Shown here piece after piece: positions 34,401 through 46,445 of a stretch of 64,000 nucleotides of DNA. Under the pieces are notes generated by a model. The model saw nothing but the letters and a program-made list of their open reading frames with translations, did no database searches and was not told where the DNA came from. The translations under genes were made by a program, and so were the position numbers. Numbering within the stretch: position 1 is the stretch's first letter; each line of letters starts with the position of its first letter. This DNA comes from Euonymus europaeus (lineage: Eukaryota; Streptophyta; Magnoliopsida; Celastrales; Celastraceae): NCBI GenBank assembly GCA_963580455.1, contig OY756957.1, forward strand, positions 25,140,501 through 25,204,500, written 5' to 3'.

Positions 34401-35971
34401 TGGCATGGATCCAATAACGAGAAGGCATGTGTGGGACATAATAGAGGATGCTAAAAAGGGGCGTGCCATTATCCTAACAACCCACTCCATGGAAGAAGCT
34501 GATATTTTGAGCGACCGCATAGGAATTATGGCAAAGGGTAGGCTCCGCTGCATTGGAACTTCAATCAGGTTAAAATCACGGTTTGGTACCGGTTTTATTG
34601 CTAATGTTAGCTTCATTGGAAGCGATATTGGACAAAGTCCTAGCAATGGTGATGCCAATCATGAGGCTATTAAGCAGTTTTTTAAGCATGTACGTCTCAA
34701 AGACAAAGTAGTTTTGAGTCTTTTTGTCTGACAAACACTGATTTCTAAACTCGTGCAAATGTTTTGACAGCGCCTAGATGTTGTTCCGAAAGAGGAGAAC
34801 AAAGCTTTCATGACTTTCATCATTCCTCGTGACAAAGAGGGACTTTTGACTGTAAGAACATTTTTACTTTTTCATTATCTTGAGCCTTCTCATCAAACAC
34901 TCAATTGAGAAAATGAAACAGTGTACTAGACTTCGGCATTTATAAATGCAACAACGTACACTAGAAACTTTGGAACTGCAACGTAAGACGAGGCCTACTG
35001 AAATGGAAACACAATGCCTGAGATTTTCCCCGTCAGATTTTAGCTCGTGCATGATTGTAATCTTCCTATTTTGCATCTCTACAATGGTACCTCAATTAAA
35101 TCCTTTTTGAAAATGGATAGCATTGTCCTATGTTTGCGATTTGACGATGCGCATATCGCTAAAAATGGGATCCCCAAATGTTTGGAGTCTCAAGTTACTT
35201 TGCTCCCGCTTTATTGGACTCCAAACTGTTGAGATCACAATTATAACTAAGATAATGATGTTTCCTTAAGTGTTTTCCAATGCCATTAGTATGCACCTTG
35301 TCGAAAAAATATCATAAATACTCCTTTCTTTTGCCTTGCAATGCAACACAAAATGCATTAGATGTACTATCCAGTCAAGGTTTCCTGAGTACTCCTTTCT
35401 GTATCTTTTGCTAGCTTATGGCATTTGCCATTTTGAACAGGAATTTTTTGCTGAGCTCCAAGACAGAGAGGTTGAATTCGGTATAACAGATATTCAACTC
35501 AGTCTTACAACTCTGGAAGAAGTTTTCTTAAATATTGCAAGGCAGACAGAGCTGGAAAGTGCTACAGCTGAGGGGAGACTAGTCACCTTGAACTTAACAT
35601 CTGGAGCCTCCGTCGAGGTATGATATGTTTTGACGTTTACATTCATATGGCAAGTTTTACTAGTCCATATATTTTGATAGTTGCATTTTACATTGGCGCT
35701 GCAGATACCTGTGGGGGCTAGATTTGTTGGGATTCCAGGAACAAAAACAACAGAAAATCCTAGAGGCATAATGGTTGAAGTTTACTGGGCCCAAGACGAT
35801 ACTGGCGCCCTCTGCATATCTGGCCACTCTCCTGAAATTCCACTACCTCATAATGTTCAGTCTACTGCTTCTTCAGCAGCACCATCTCACATAGGTTTCT
35901 TAGGTCGGACAGGACCAGTTCGTGGAGTAGTGATAGACCCAAGTCAGATTAGTACTAGTAATATTTCTTGA
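28476..35971 (+). CDS. ABCA2: ABCA2-like half-size ABC transporter (16 exons, 964 aa)
   Basis: Coding exons: 28476-28850, 30477-30708, 30857-31026, 31131-31316, 31437-31532, 31623-31823, 32255-32414, 32854-33080, 33489-33606, 33721-33797, 33930-34019, 34158-34301, 34396-34689, 34771-34851, 35441-35617 and 35705-35971. The chain is 2895 bases, in frame, with GT-AG introns. The start gives MTSLLRGFPLLIQQFTALFK, the family start (Arabidopsis ABCA2 is of similar length); an in-frame upstream Met at 28230 lies in duplicated non-coding sequence. Domains: N-terminal helix about 33-53, a loop with PPCEDKYYVKLPCFDFVWSG, a helix cluster about 225-455, and one nucleotide-binding domain. Motifs: Walker A GHNGAGKT (about 565-572, His where GPNGAGKT is usual), signature YSGGM (about 666-670), Walker B LVILDEP (about 686-692) and H-loop TTHSMEEA. 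The C-terminal tail has EIPVGARFVGIPGT and CISGHSPE. It is a membrane half-transporter with unknown substrate. Confidence 0.93.
28968..30000. mobile_element. Long non-autonomous foldback-type element in ABCA2-like intron 1
   Basis: The left end region reads 'ataggacccaactttttgta' and later 'caactcaagtctacgtaac'. Inverted, the right end region gives 'atagtccaagtttttataat' and 'attcaagtctacatgac'. More inverted pairing lies inside ('aaattttaaaacgttt' and its inverse). The centre (about 29413-29620) has nearly three tandem units of about 84 bases containing 'acacgagcccgtta'. No ORF is present. It accounts for most of the 1.6-kb first intron. Confidence 0.6.
32468..32815. mobile_element. Harbinger-like MITE in ABCA2-like intron 7
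   Basis: The left end is GGCCAATCACAACAATGATC and the inverse of the right end is GGCAACCACAATACTGTG. The interior holds 'ggtctcacatctatttcac', 'cacatatttcaatactgcca' and 'gtcagcaaaacacat', which recur almost unchanged in the element at 59634-59996. TAA or GTAA flanks both sides. The superfamily is a guess from the termini and short target duplication. Confidence 0.65.
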
Positions 35972-36289
35972 AATATTTCTCTTTTTAGTTCTTCCAGTCA
36001 TATTGTTTTATGCAACGTTTAAAGCAAAAAAAAAATACATATATTTATTAATTATGGTTTTTTTTATATATAACAGAGAATAAATTGTATTTTTTGCTAT
36101 GTAATATGTCGTTAGTTTAGGGTTTATTTTAGTGTCTATATTTATGGGAGCTGTTCTTTCATTCTTAAACTTGTTTCTCCTCTATGATACTGGACTGTTC
36201 GCCTTACTCATGTAGACACAACATGACATGGGTATGAAATTCGTATCGGATCTGATATTATCCAAATTTCTTTACTAATGAGGTTTTGA

Positions 36290-36900
36290 CACGTGTTCCA
36301 TAAGAAGCAGGTTGGATAGGCTCAAGAGGCAACCTTGCCTAACCAAGGAGGTCACCTCGGTAGGGGAGGCTAATAAGCCACAACGCCCTATCAAGGTGTG
36401 CACCTCGGTATGAGACGCTGCCAGTCAATGCCCTACCGAGAAGAGCACCTCGGCCTATCGAGGAAGAAATCAACAGAGCATAGTTTCCTACCATGATTAG
36501 GAGACCAACCTTGAAGATAATTCTGAATCCTACTGAGAGAGTCTTGTTAAGGCTCAAACTACAGACAGAGATCAACGGTGTGAATTCAAATAAGAGAGAG
36601 TCATAATACTACTCAAGCTTGGATTTCTCAACTCCTATATAAGGCTCTCAAAGTCAGGTATAAAAAATCTAATTACAATCTGTACTTTTGCTTACAGATA
36701 GCTTTGGTCCACCCAGCTCTCCTTGCTTTAAAGTACAAACGGACTTGAGCGTCGGAGCGCCAACGCCAAAGGAAAACATTTGGTGTGGCCTTTAGCTTAC
36801 TGCGCATGAAGGATCTTCACCCACGGTTGACGTACAGGGTAATAGGTCTGACCGACTAATCGTTTTCTTAGAACTAACACCCTTTTTGATGTCATCAGGA
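36290..36900 (+). mobile_element. LTR-type retrotransposon fragment
   Basis: GC-richer sequence with repeated 'cacctcgg' and 'taccgag' phrases is followed by a TATA-like motif (CCTATATAAGGC, about 36632). About 100 bases later comes 'gacttgagcgtcggagcgcc', wording typical of the R/U5 part of plant Gypsy LTRs. No partner LTR was identified, so it may be a solo or decayed LTR. It begins about 320 bases after the ABCA2-like stop. Confidence 0.5.
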
Positions 36901-37349
36901 TCTTATAAATTTTTTTATGGATACTTGCATTTTTTTTTCTTCCTTTTTATGATTGTATACTTTAAATATAGACTCATTTTATTAGATTATATTCTTTAAC
37001 GATAGACTCATTTAGAGAGATAATTTTATGCATTTGTCGCAATTTTTCCATATATATCAATTGTTATATATTCATTAATTGTATAAGAAAATTGTTTAAG
37101 TTAATAAAAAATATCAAAAAATAAGAAAATTATTACAAAATTGCATGGAACATAATATTTACACATACTTGTATTCCCATCCGTTTAAAAGTCGACGAGT
37201 CTTGTATCCATACCTAAGTCAACGTTAATTTCTCCTAGCAGACCAACAAATTACTTGAACTGAGACTTATACTTAACACAATTTAAGACTTATTCTTAAC
37301 ACAATTTTAAAAAAAAATTTGAACAACCAATTATATAGACGAGAGAAAA

Positions 37350-38260
37350 TCGATCCTGTGGACCAAAAATCACCCATAAATTATTGTTCACATACAAGGA
37401 TGAAGAGGCACATTCGAAATACAAGGCATAGGATGCCCATTTGACACATGAGGCTCAAGAGTCCTATTCGACATATGTAAGTCTCATAGACCCAAGCCCA
37501 AGGTATGATAGCTCATATCACACATGACCAACATGTAAGTTCGTCCAATATAAATATAAATTAGGCGCCCTCCATGTATCCTCAACAATCATTCACGTGC
37601 TAAGTTTACACTAGTACAAACGATAATAAGATGACTTCAAGCAACACGAATGGCATCGCAGCATAGTTGGTAGCTCTTAAGGAGCAGATGGACGAGCGAG
37701 CTGCTCAATCGACCACTCTAGCTAAATCACTAATGAAAGAGAATGTCACGATCAAGACGGAGAGTGAAACATGCGTGCAGAGAATGTCATGCTACAAGGC
37801 AAGATAGATCAAAAGCTTGCCCAATTCTCCATGCCTCCACGAATGACTCATATCCATTTCAATGAAACCATCAACCCCATACTCGCTCAAGATAACCAAA
37901 CATCAAGGGAGAGTTCTAGTCAGCCACATCAGTCACGATCGACCATCTCTGGTCATATCTCGCCCATACCAATCCCACTACTACCTCCATTTCACCTAAG
38001 TCTCCACAGGTCAATGGTCGATCCCACGATGACAACCCATGTCAGTTGGCCTAGTTTAATCTCAAGGATCGACAATGAGATCTAACGAATCTCAAAAGGT
38101 TGATAGAGATAGAAGCCTTCACGGCTCCCTGGAGTCCCAACCCCATCAAGAAGAGTCAACTAAATAGCTTCCCAGACACGTTGTATGCGAAAAAAAACAT
38201 CGCAAAAAGTTCAAATATCAGGTACCACTAAACATAAACAAAAAATGTTCGGAGACACGA
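37350..38260 (+). mobile_element. Decayed LTR retrotransposon piece with gag-like start
   Basis: 37360-37600 shares wording with 46905-47060 ('aggcccaagcccaa', 'tgataactcatag'-type phrases and a TATAAATATAAA motif), suggesting two LTR copies of one family. From 37632 the plus strand reads MTSSNTNGIAA, a stop, then LVALKEQMDERAAQSTTLAK. This is a charged helical stretch like the start of plant Gypsy gag, soon broken by stops and shifts. No protease or RT is recognisable. Confidence 0.4.
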
Positions 38261-38479
38261 TTCAAGAAACATGATGGTTGACCGCCCCAATCTTAAGCAA
38301 AAGTGTCTCCATCCCCATCACTTTCTTCATATTCATTATTGTCATCTTCATCCTTGTCTTAAGTCAGCATTTAGAGATACTCTTCATAATCGTTGATAGC
38401 TCTATCAACCTTACAAGTGTCGGCCTTCATTTCTTTAAATTTCTTCATTGGCCTACCTGTTGAATGACAACATCATCAA

Positions 38480-39340
38480 CAATAGCAAGTATGTGAGCCT
38501 AAAAAGAAGTAATTTTTTGGTTAGTCTACTTGTTGGAGGATAGGAGGTCTTTATACTTCACCTTCCAACTCTCTATCTCCCGCATATGAAAGTCTCCATT
38601 CTACTTCAACTTTGCAGCCAACTCTAGAGCTTCTAACTCAGCCTTTTTAGTATTTGCTACTTCATCCATGAGTTGGATGATAGTATCATTAAAGTTCAGA
38701 ACCTTCTCCATCGTGACACTCGCGTTGAGCGACCAAAATAGACTCGAATGCTTGAAATGAGATACTACATTATACGAGAAAATTGGTCGATTGACATAAA
38801 GAAATAAAAGAACGGTCGATCGATATTTACCCGGTAGGTACTGACGACAGTAAAGTTGAGGACACTCTTAGGATCAGCATTAACAAAGCGCTCCTTATCT
38901 TTTTGAAACTTCATTTTGCTCACCACAATCATAAAATCAGTAGATCCGCCGAAAGTGGATGCCCATTTGGGAGATGGTAAAAAAGTAGTACTCTTGCGAA
39001 TTGACCTCACCTCGCTGACGTTTCTTATGAGGACTTGAGGAGCAGTCAACATGAACGATCTCTTTATTTTTATCCCTGTCGAATGGAACACGCTTACATG
39101 TCTTGCTCTTCTTCTTCATTCCAGACAACTTCTTCTGTTTTTGCTCATGTTGTTTCTCGAGCTGTCGCTCCTCACTTCCTTTTTTGTAGAGCCTTGCAAG
39201 TAGTCAAAACTTCCTCAACACTGGCCACTGTCTCGTCTACTAACCCTCTTTCTTCTATTGTCAAAGACCGGGTGAAATTAAGATCGAATAGAAGCAGTTT
39301 GAATGATCTGATAGAAGTTAAAACAAAAAAAGACCTCTGA
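38480..39340 (-). pseudogene. Possible retroelement gag-like remnant
   Basis: The minus strand has several open blocks: a frame at 38765-39091 with STTFLPSPKWASTFGG and NADPKSVLNF, a Lys-rich block at 38937-39128, and a helical stretch near 38610-38690 reading IIQLMDEVANTKKAELEALE before a stop. Content and orientation differ from the flanking elements. I do not recognise a defined family, and retrotransposon gag debris is the best guess. Confidence 0.3.
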
Positions 39341-39902
39341 ACCTAGGGATGAGAATACCTATTTATACATCTTGTGCATGCAACCATAACATGCTTTTGT
39401 GTAAATTCTCTTCACTTAATATGAACTCCCAAGTCCTCTCTTTTCAATCTTCAATGACATTCACCAAAGTAGTCTTGAAGTTAGCACAGACAGAAGTGGG
39501 AATCCTAAGACGCCTTGCAAAAAGTAAATAGTAAATCTTAGTCAATCAAAATTCAGTGAAAACACAAAGAGTTAAACTTGACAGCCGATCGCCATGAGGA
39601 AAGAAACCCTCATGTCACCATCAGGACCAAAAACCATCTCCCCTAGTAGCCAAAAATATTTCTTCTTCCAATATCAGTCGTTAAACGTAAAATCTTAAAT
39701 AAGATGTATACCTTTCTTAGGTTTAAGGTTGAAACTATATCGACCGTTCTATCCAGGATTTACCTGCACATAGTAAAGCAGAATGAACTCATATCCAACG
39801 GAAAACTTGTAAGCATAGCAAAGAGCAATAAGGTCATGATGACCATGAACTTAGGGGGTAGGATTCTTCAACAAAAAGTTCAAAAGTCGAACTTCAACTT
39901 GG

Positions 39903-41825
39903 TATGACCTTGGTGGGTGTTGGTGTCACAGAGGAAAATGTTAAGAAGATGGCAGATTGTTTGAATTGCAAACTGACTCCTTACCTCTCAATTATTTGGG
40001 TATGCCTCTAGGTGGTAACATGAATAAAGCAAGAATGTGGGATCCAGTGGTCTCAAAAATCAATTCAAGATTAGCCCATTGGAAAGCCAAACATTTATCT
40101 CTGGGAGGGAGGCTGACCTTAATTAAATCGGTTTTATCAAGTATTCCGGTTTATTTTCTATCCCTATTCAAGATTCCTAAAGGGGTGGCTACAAAAATTG
40201 AGAAAATTCAACGGAATTTCTTGTGGGGTGACTCGGATAGTCGAAGAAGAATCCATTGTATAAAATGGGACCAAGTTATTAAATCAAAAGGGAAAGGTGG
40301 TACTGGAATAGGATCTATCCTCGACAAAAACAAAGCTTTGCTTTTCAAGTGGATATGGAGGTTCAACAAAGATCAAGAGAACTTGAAACCAGTATGGAAA
40401 TTATTGCTTCAAGAGAAATATGGCCTACCTGATATCATTCACACTGCAAACAACTCAAATATTATCTCGGCATTGTGGAAAAATATCCAATCCTTGTTGG
40501 ATCCTTCGAGTGGCAATATAGAAAAATCAATAAAAGAAGGTCTTGCTTTCAGCTTGGGGGATGGTAAATGCATTAGATTTTGGGAGGATAAGTGGGTTGG
40601 TAACGCTGCTTTGAATGATACTTTTCCTCGCTTATATTCAGTCAGCAACTTTCAAAACCACCCGATTGAGAGCTTTGGCATTTGGGATGGCGTGAAATGG
40701 AATTGGATCATCAGTTGGAGGAGAGATCTTTTTAGTTGGGAGGAGGATCTGGAAAATGCTTTACTGGAAATGATTGGTGTATCAGTCATCTGCAAGGAGA
40801 GGAGAGATAGAATAATTTGGAGATATAATGTTGATGGCAATTACTCGGTGAAATCTCTAACTCCTAAAGCAGAGGAATGTGAGCTCTCTATTCTTGATGT
40901 TGTTTTGACCAAAGTTTGGAATGGGTGCTCCCCTCCAAAGGTTGAATTCTTCATGTGGTTGGCTATTCGTGGAAAGATAATCACTCGAGACAGGTTGTGT
41001 AGGATGGGTATCCTGGATGCTGAAAATTCTAAATGTCCTTTCTGCATGAAGTATTCTGAAACAGCAGATCATCTTCTTCTCTTATGTGATGGGCCTCGGA
41101 CAATATGGTATAAAATTATGCTTTGGTGGGGAACAGATTGGTGTATTGACAATTCCTTAAGCAAGCATTTTGATCAATGGCTCTCATGTGCCTTGGGTAA
41201 ATTCCAACGAAAGGCTTGGTGTATGTTATTCTCGGCGGTGATATGGACGATTTGGACAGAACATAATTCCTTGATTTTTGAAAACAAAATCGTCGAGTGG
41301 AATAATGTTTTCTACTTGATTTTTATCCGATTCGGACATTGGCGTAAGGCTATAAATATACATCTCCCGTTCAGCGCTCCTGAGTTAATGAGTTCTTCTG
41401 ATGGCTTTAGGTTCAATATACAATGGACCGAACCACCTGAAAGATTTTTGAAATGGAATACGGATGCTTCCTTCCACTCGAGCGGTAGTGGAATTGGTGG
41501 AGTTCTTCGAGACAGTGCAGGTCATTTCCTTTGTATCTTCTCTGGTCCACTTTCTTGCACTGAAATAAATTCAGCTGAATTGAAAGCAGTCAGGATGGCT
41601 CTTCAACTCTCCCTAGATCATGGTTTAAATGAAAGAGGCAATATCATTGTTGAATCAAACTCTCTGAATGTAATCTCTTGGTTGGTGCAAGATAAGGTTA
41701 ATCATTGGCTATTGGACAATGATGTAAATGCAATAATAAATCTATCAAAAAGCCTTTCCTCAATTACTTTCAATCACATTTGGAGAGAACGAAATATGGT
41801 TGCAGATTCTCTAGCAAAGGCATGA
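39903..41825 (+). pseudogene. Second LINE fragment: RT thumb, zinc-binding region and RNase H
   Basis: A 622-codon frame (39957-41825) begins with PLNYLGMPLGG, continues with LSLGGRLTLIKSVLSSIPVY and has a zf-RVT-like block (GCSPPKVEFFMWLA, CPFCMKYSETADHLLLLC). It ends with a plant RNase H (KWNTDASF, SAELKAVRMAL, IIVESNS, NMVADSLAKA). The 54 bases before it (VGVTEENVKKMADCLNC) are in another frame, so a frameshift lies near 39965. The catalytic FADD part of RT is missing. Divergence from the 13.4-kb element suggests another LINE family. No poly-A tail is visible at 41.8 kb; the 3' UTR may run into the repeats that follow. Confidence 0.85.
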
Positions 41826-41869
41826 GTGGGAAGGGATGAAATGTTGATCGCTTGGTTGAATGAAGTCTA

Positions 41870-42740
41870 GTTCATTTCATTGTGATATGGGGCTTAAATG
41901 GAGTGCTCATGGGTGGAGTGTTAATCATTTCTGGAATCTTTATTCTTAATTGAAGTTTTGATGGGTGAAGTGTTGCTAATTTCTGGAAGGTTGAGTTTGA
42001 TTTCTGGAATCTCTGGGCCTTAATTGGAGTTTTTGATGGGTGAAGTGTTGCTAATTTCTGGAAGGCTGAGTTTGTGTAAGTTCTTCTTGGGGTGGAAAAC
42101 ACGAGTGACTTGGGAGGCATCTGTGTGTGATAATCTCGAGTGGCAGTGAGGTCTATGGTTTTAAGGGAAACACGAGGGACCGTCTTGTGGTAATGGAATC
42201 ATGAGTGATCGTAAGGTCTATTTGAGGGAGTTCTGTATGAGAGTAGGAGTTGTTATATCTAACCTTTTTCCTTCCCCTTCCCCTTATTTTTGTCTTGCAG
42301 GTCCTGTTGGTGTTGGTACTGATGCTCCAGTCTTTCTCCAAAAAATAAAGAGAGAGAGATAAAAATTGTGGATTTTGAGAGCTAGTGAGGACTTCCAATT
42401 TTGAGAATCTCGAGTGAAATGGTTGATTTTAGTTGTTCTTTGGGGAGGGAAACACGAGTGAAATGGGAGGTATCTGAGAGTGATAAACACGAGTGTTAGT
42501 AAGGATTATTGTGGCTTGAGGAATCTCAAGGAGTACGTTTAGCTAACCTCACCCTTCCCCTTCCCCTTTCTTTTTGTTTTGCAGGTCTCGGTGAAGTCGA
42601 AGATCATAGCTTCATTAGAGGTTGGTTTTCGAGTGTCAGTGAGGTCTTTAAAAATGGGAAACACGAGTGAAAGGTAGGGGAAATGGGGAGTGCAAGTCGC
42701 ATGTGGGAATCTTGAATGTCGTGATGCTACTGAAATCAAA
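41870..42740. repeat. Degenerate repeats rich in 'cacgagtga', probably LINE 3' region
   Basis: Phrases 'ggtgaagtgttgctaatttc' (twice near 41960 and 42040), 'aaacacgagtga' (several times) and 'ccttccccttcccc...ttgcaggtc' (near 42270 and 42555) recur. The last two mark tandem copies of about 280 bases. No coding sequence was recognised. The position directly after the LINE RNase H stop suggests a tandemly repeated 3' UTR. Confidence 0.5.
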
Positions 42741-43540
42741 TGAATGTTGGGTATTTTAGTCGAATTTGCTGGGCTTCTATAAGCTGATTCATTCTTGTTT
42801 CTTATTCTCCGCTGGTCTGCTGTTGATAAAGAGGCTTAAGTTTAGTCCCTGTGATTATTTCATGCTATTCAGTGCACAGGCTGTTGATTTATAAGGCAAC
42901 TGTTTTGCTTAAGTGGGGTCCTCTTTTATCTGCTGGTGGTATCTCATGAAAGCTGATAATCTCTATGATTTCTTGCCGCTGTTAAACAATGCCTGCTAGT
43001 TATACTAACCTGGATCAGTAGGCCTCTGGTATATGATGTAGTGCAGGCTTCCTCTGTTTTATGATTAAAATGCTTCTGTAGGAAAGAGTAAGATTTATTC
43101 TAAAGTTGATCTGTTGGTGGATTAAGCCTTTTTAGGTTTCCTGGGTGTTCTTGGGCTTCTTCATTCTGGCCTTCCTGGGTGTTCTCGAGCTTCTTCATTT
43201 TTGCCTCTTGTATTCGGCTCCCTTGTAGGTGTGAAATATGAGGAACAAGTCCTTCATTTTATCATTTTGGGCAAACCTGAGGATGTTGGTCTAACCGTAT
43301 AATAGCTGAGCTTATGTACGTCGAATTCAATGATCCTCAGGCTACTGATTTGCTACCCTTGAGTGGATCTTCAAGTAAAAGAAATGAGATGCTGATGTTT
43401 TATTCTTTTTGCTGGCCATGACTGGATTCGATGATGTTATATTCTTTTTGCTTCCCTTGAGTGGTTCTTCGACCAAATGAAAGGGGTTGTTGTTGTTTTG
43501 TCTTCTGCTGTCCATGAAGGTGTCCATGAAGGAACCAAAT
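42741..43540. other. Unassigned transposon-like sequence
   Basis: It holds a short tandem repeat ('cctgggtgttct' and 'gcttcttcatt' twice, 43138-43200) and a second one around 43380-43540 ('gaccaaatgaaaggggttgt' type). It joins the LINE 3' region to the MULE-derived ORF. No exon was recognised. Confidence 0.4.
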
Positions 43541-43548
43541 GAAAGGGG

Positions 43549-45255
43549 TTGTTTCTGGAAGACTCTGAAACAGTTGAAGATTATTTCGCAAGGTTGTCAT
43601 CTATCGAACAATTATTTCACAGGTATCTATCCACAAAATTATCATTTATAATTTTAGCTTATTCATCGTTCAAATGCATTGACTTACATATGGAACACTT
43701 ATTCCCCAGGTATCCAAGAGCAATAAAGTATATCAAATCAGTGTGGCTGGATAAATATAAAGAGAAATTTGTTGCTGCTTGGAGTAATAAATCGATACAT
43801 TTTGGCAACAGAACTACAAATCGAGCTGAAAGCCAACATGGAAAGTTGAAGAAATATTTACAAAATTCAAGGCGAAATCTTGTGTCCGTCTGGTCACAGG
43901 TTCACAGTCTTTTGGACGCACAATCCACTTCTATCAAAGCATCACTCGAAAAAAGTATCAATTTTGTGCAACATGATTTCAGAACTTCAATATTCAACGA
44001 ACTACGAGGTTCTGTATCAACTGCTGCATTATATCATATTTTGGCAGAGGTAAAACGTTCTAATAATGTTGGTCATTATCCTAACCTATGTGGTTGTCAA
44101 ATTAAATTGACTCATGGCTTGCCTTGCGCACATGAGATCTCTATGTTCAAGGTGGAAGGTCGTCCAATTCCCCTATCTTTGATTGATCCATTCTGGAGGA
44201 AGCTGGACTTCAAGCCCGCCACTACATTGGAGGATGATGATATAAATTGCAATATTGAGGTTGAAATGTTCACTGAAAAGTTTAAAAAACAATCGAGACC
44301 TGGTAAATTTCGATTGTTACAGAAATTACGTGAAATTATCAACCCCTCATCCACTTTACTTGCAGAGCCAAAGGTGAAGAAGCAAAGTCGTGACAGGTTC
44401 GATTCAAAGAAAAAGGTTGAATCAAATGTTGGACGAAATTCTACCGGTACTAAATATGCCGAGGCTAATGATTCTCCAGTATTGAGAAGCCGACACAGTT
44501 GTTCATCGACTTTCAATATCCCGCAGTTTTCATCAACACGGAGGGTTTCGGTCGATGAGAGAATGCATACTAGTTCAATCGATGACAGATTGCATACTGG
44601 TTCTATGAATGAGAGAATCTACAGTATTTCAATCTACATTGACCAGTTTCCAAGTCATATGCATTCATATATTCTATCTGTGACTGATGTCATTGGTGAT
44701 GAAAATTGTGGTTTTCGCAGTGTTGCATTGGCATTGCAAATGGAAGAAGGTGAAAATGCATGGACACGTGTAAGATATGATATGCTAACTGAGTTGAACA
44801 ACAACGCTGATGAATATGCATCCTTGTATGGAAACTGGGAAAGGTTTGCGCTTATAAGACAATCACTGACATTTTTTGAGATATACAGGTCAGTACCAGT
44901 GGTACATTGGATGAATTTGCCAGACATGGGTCATTTGATTGCATCATGCTACAATGTTGTTTGCATTGTATTAAGTCAATCACAATCCTTAACGTTTCTT
45001 CCTTTGCGGTCTGCCCCACCACCACCATCACAACAACGTGTCATATGTATCGGACATGTTAACCAGAACCATTTTGTGGAGATATCCTTGGTTCCTAACT
45101 CTCCAATGCCTCCAATCATGCCTCAATGGGGCGCATTCAGGCATCAATGTGCGGGACAGTGGGCTTTATTTTATGAACAAAATTTTCAAGATTATCGATT
45201 GATACGGAATCCATCAAAAGTATCACAGCCCAATGTGAATTTAGATTCTGATTAG
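43549..45255 (+). pseudogene. MULE transposase C-terminal part with SWIM zinc finger and fused OTU protease domain
   Basis: The 568-codon open frame has three parts. Residues about 55-150 match the end of FAR1/MULE transposases (YPRAIKYIKSVWL, HFGNRTTNRAESQHGKLKKY). A SWIM-type finger follows near 181-196 (CGCQIKLTHGLPCAH). After a basic Ser-rich linker, residues about 375-520 form an OTU cysteine protease domain with GDENCGFRSVALAL (D-x-x-C, Cys nucleophile) and the general-base His in NQNHFVEIS. The DDE catalytic region is absent, and the first 50 residues look like scrambled or frame-shifted upstream sequence, so the listed Met is not a trusted start. OTU-bearing MULEs are known in plants. 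The frame has no internal stop over 1.7 kb, which means recent insertion or retained coding function. I class it as a truncated element gene. Confidence 0.75.
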
Positions 45256-45499
45256 TTTGTTTGGTGGTTTAATTTCTTTTATTTAATAAAAACTATTTGA
45301 GATTGCTTTTTATTTAATTTCCTTTATTCTACAATAAATTTCACGTGTGTGGGCCATCGTCTCCTCTCCAAATATAAGAGGTATCATTATTATGAGATGG
45401 ACGGTAGATATTGAGAATAATTTTATCATTATTGTGGGCCCTACTTAGCCTTCTCCATGCACAATTTGCAGCAACGAAAAATTTTAGTTAAAAAAAACA

Positions 45500-45665
45500 C
45501 TTGATTAGACTATTATCAGTTTTTGCCGGCATAGGCATAGGTCTGTATCAGTTTCCTCCATGTAGCAAAGCAAATTTTATTTCAAAAAAGACTTGATTGG
45601 ACGTTTATCAATTTTACCGGCATAGGCATAGGCATAGGCATAGGGATAGGTCTGTATAAGCAAAA
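45500..45665. repeat. Duplicated segment with (GGCATA)n hexamer
   Basis: Two copies of a segment containing 'ttgat', 'ccggcataggcatag' and 'gtctgtat' lie in tandem about 95 bases apart. The second has four extra hexamer units. Confidence 0.8.
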
Positions 45666-45714
45666 TACATCCTGTATTTAGCAATAGCCCATTGTAAGGG
45701 AGGATGACAGTGTA

Positions 45715-46427
45715 CGAAATTTAAATTATAGACAGTGTTGGAAAATCCTAGATGGGTCACGAATCGCCGTCCCAAAAACTACACCTGGCATGCTATAATA
45801 ATGAAGTGATTGACAAGACATGTCATGACGATTGATCCTAGGTGTAACCTAGCTCCGAATTAGGTAGACATCGCGTTGACATGTCGATCAACTAAACACT
45901 GCCATTCAAGCCCAATATCGCATGAAACAATAAGACACCTCGACACATTGGTCGTCTGACGAGAACGAACCACAAACATACTCCCAAAGACAAAGTATTT
46001 GACTTTGAGAGTGGGGACTAAAAAAAGTTACCTAAACTCATGTTTTCAACTTTAATCGCTCCTTATAACATTTACAGATGCAACAAAGGTTACCAATCTC
46101 GATCAAAATGAGACCAAATCAAGTATGGCATATTAAGGTACATTTATCCTTTATTTTTTGTACGCTAACATTGTTTCGAACGACAAGATAATAACCCTTG
46201 CGAAAGAGTTATTATACATGGCAAGAATAAAAAAAAAATGTCGACCGAAGCTTCAAACATACTGAAGCAATGACATCAAAAGGCCACGAATATCACCATA
46301 TTTAAAATTCTCTACAAACAAGATCGCAATGTCGACCGAAGGATGCGAAATCCCTTAAAGAATATGTTTCAAAATCATTCTAAGGTACACCTATGTTCAT
46401 AAATTATGCTTGCATTAACGCGAGTTC
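45715..46427. other. Retroelement-like non-coding sequence
   Basis: No ORF or exon was found. The composition, and its continuity across the SINE into 46680-47500, suggest an old LTR element, but no termini could be fixed. Confidence 0.35.
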
Positions 46428-46445
46428 AACTTACAAGGTAGAGTG

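Noticed and set aside
39957..41825. Host gene of 622 codons
   Set aside because: Domain order and motifs are those of LINE RT/RNase H, lacking the catalytic RT core.
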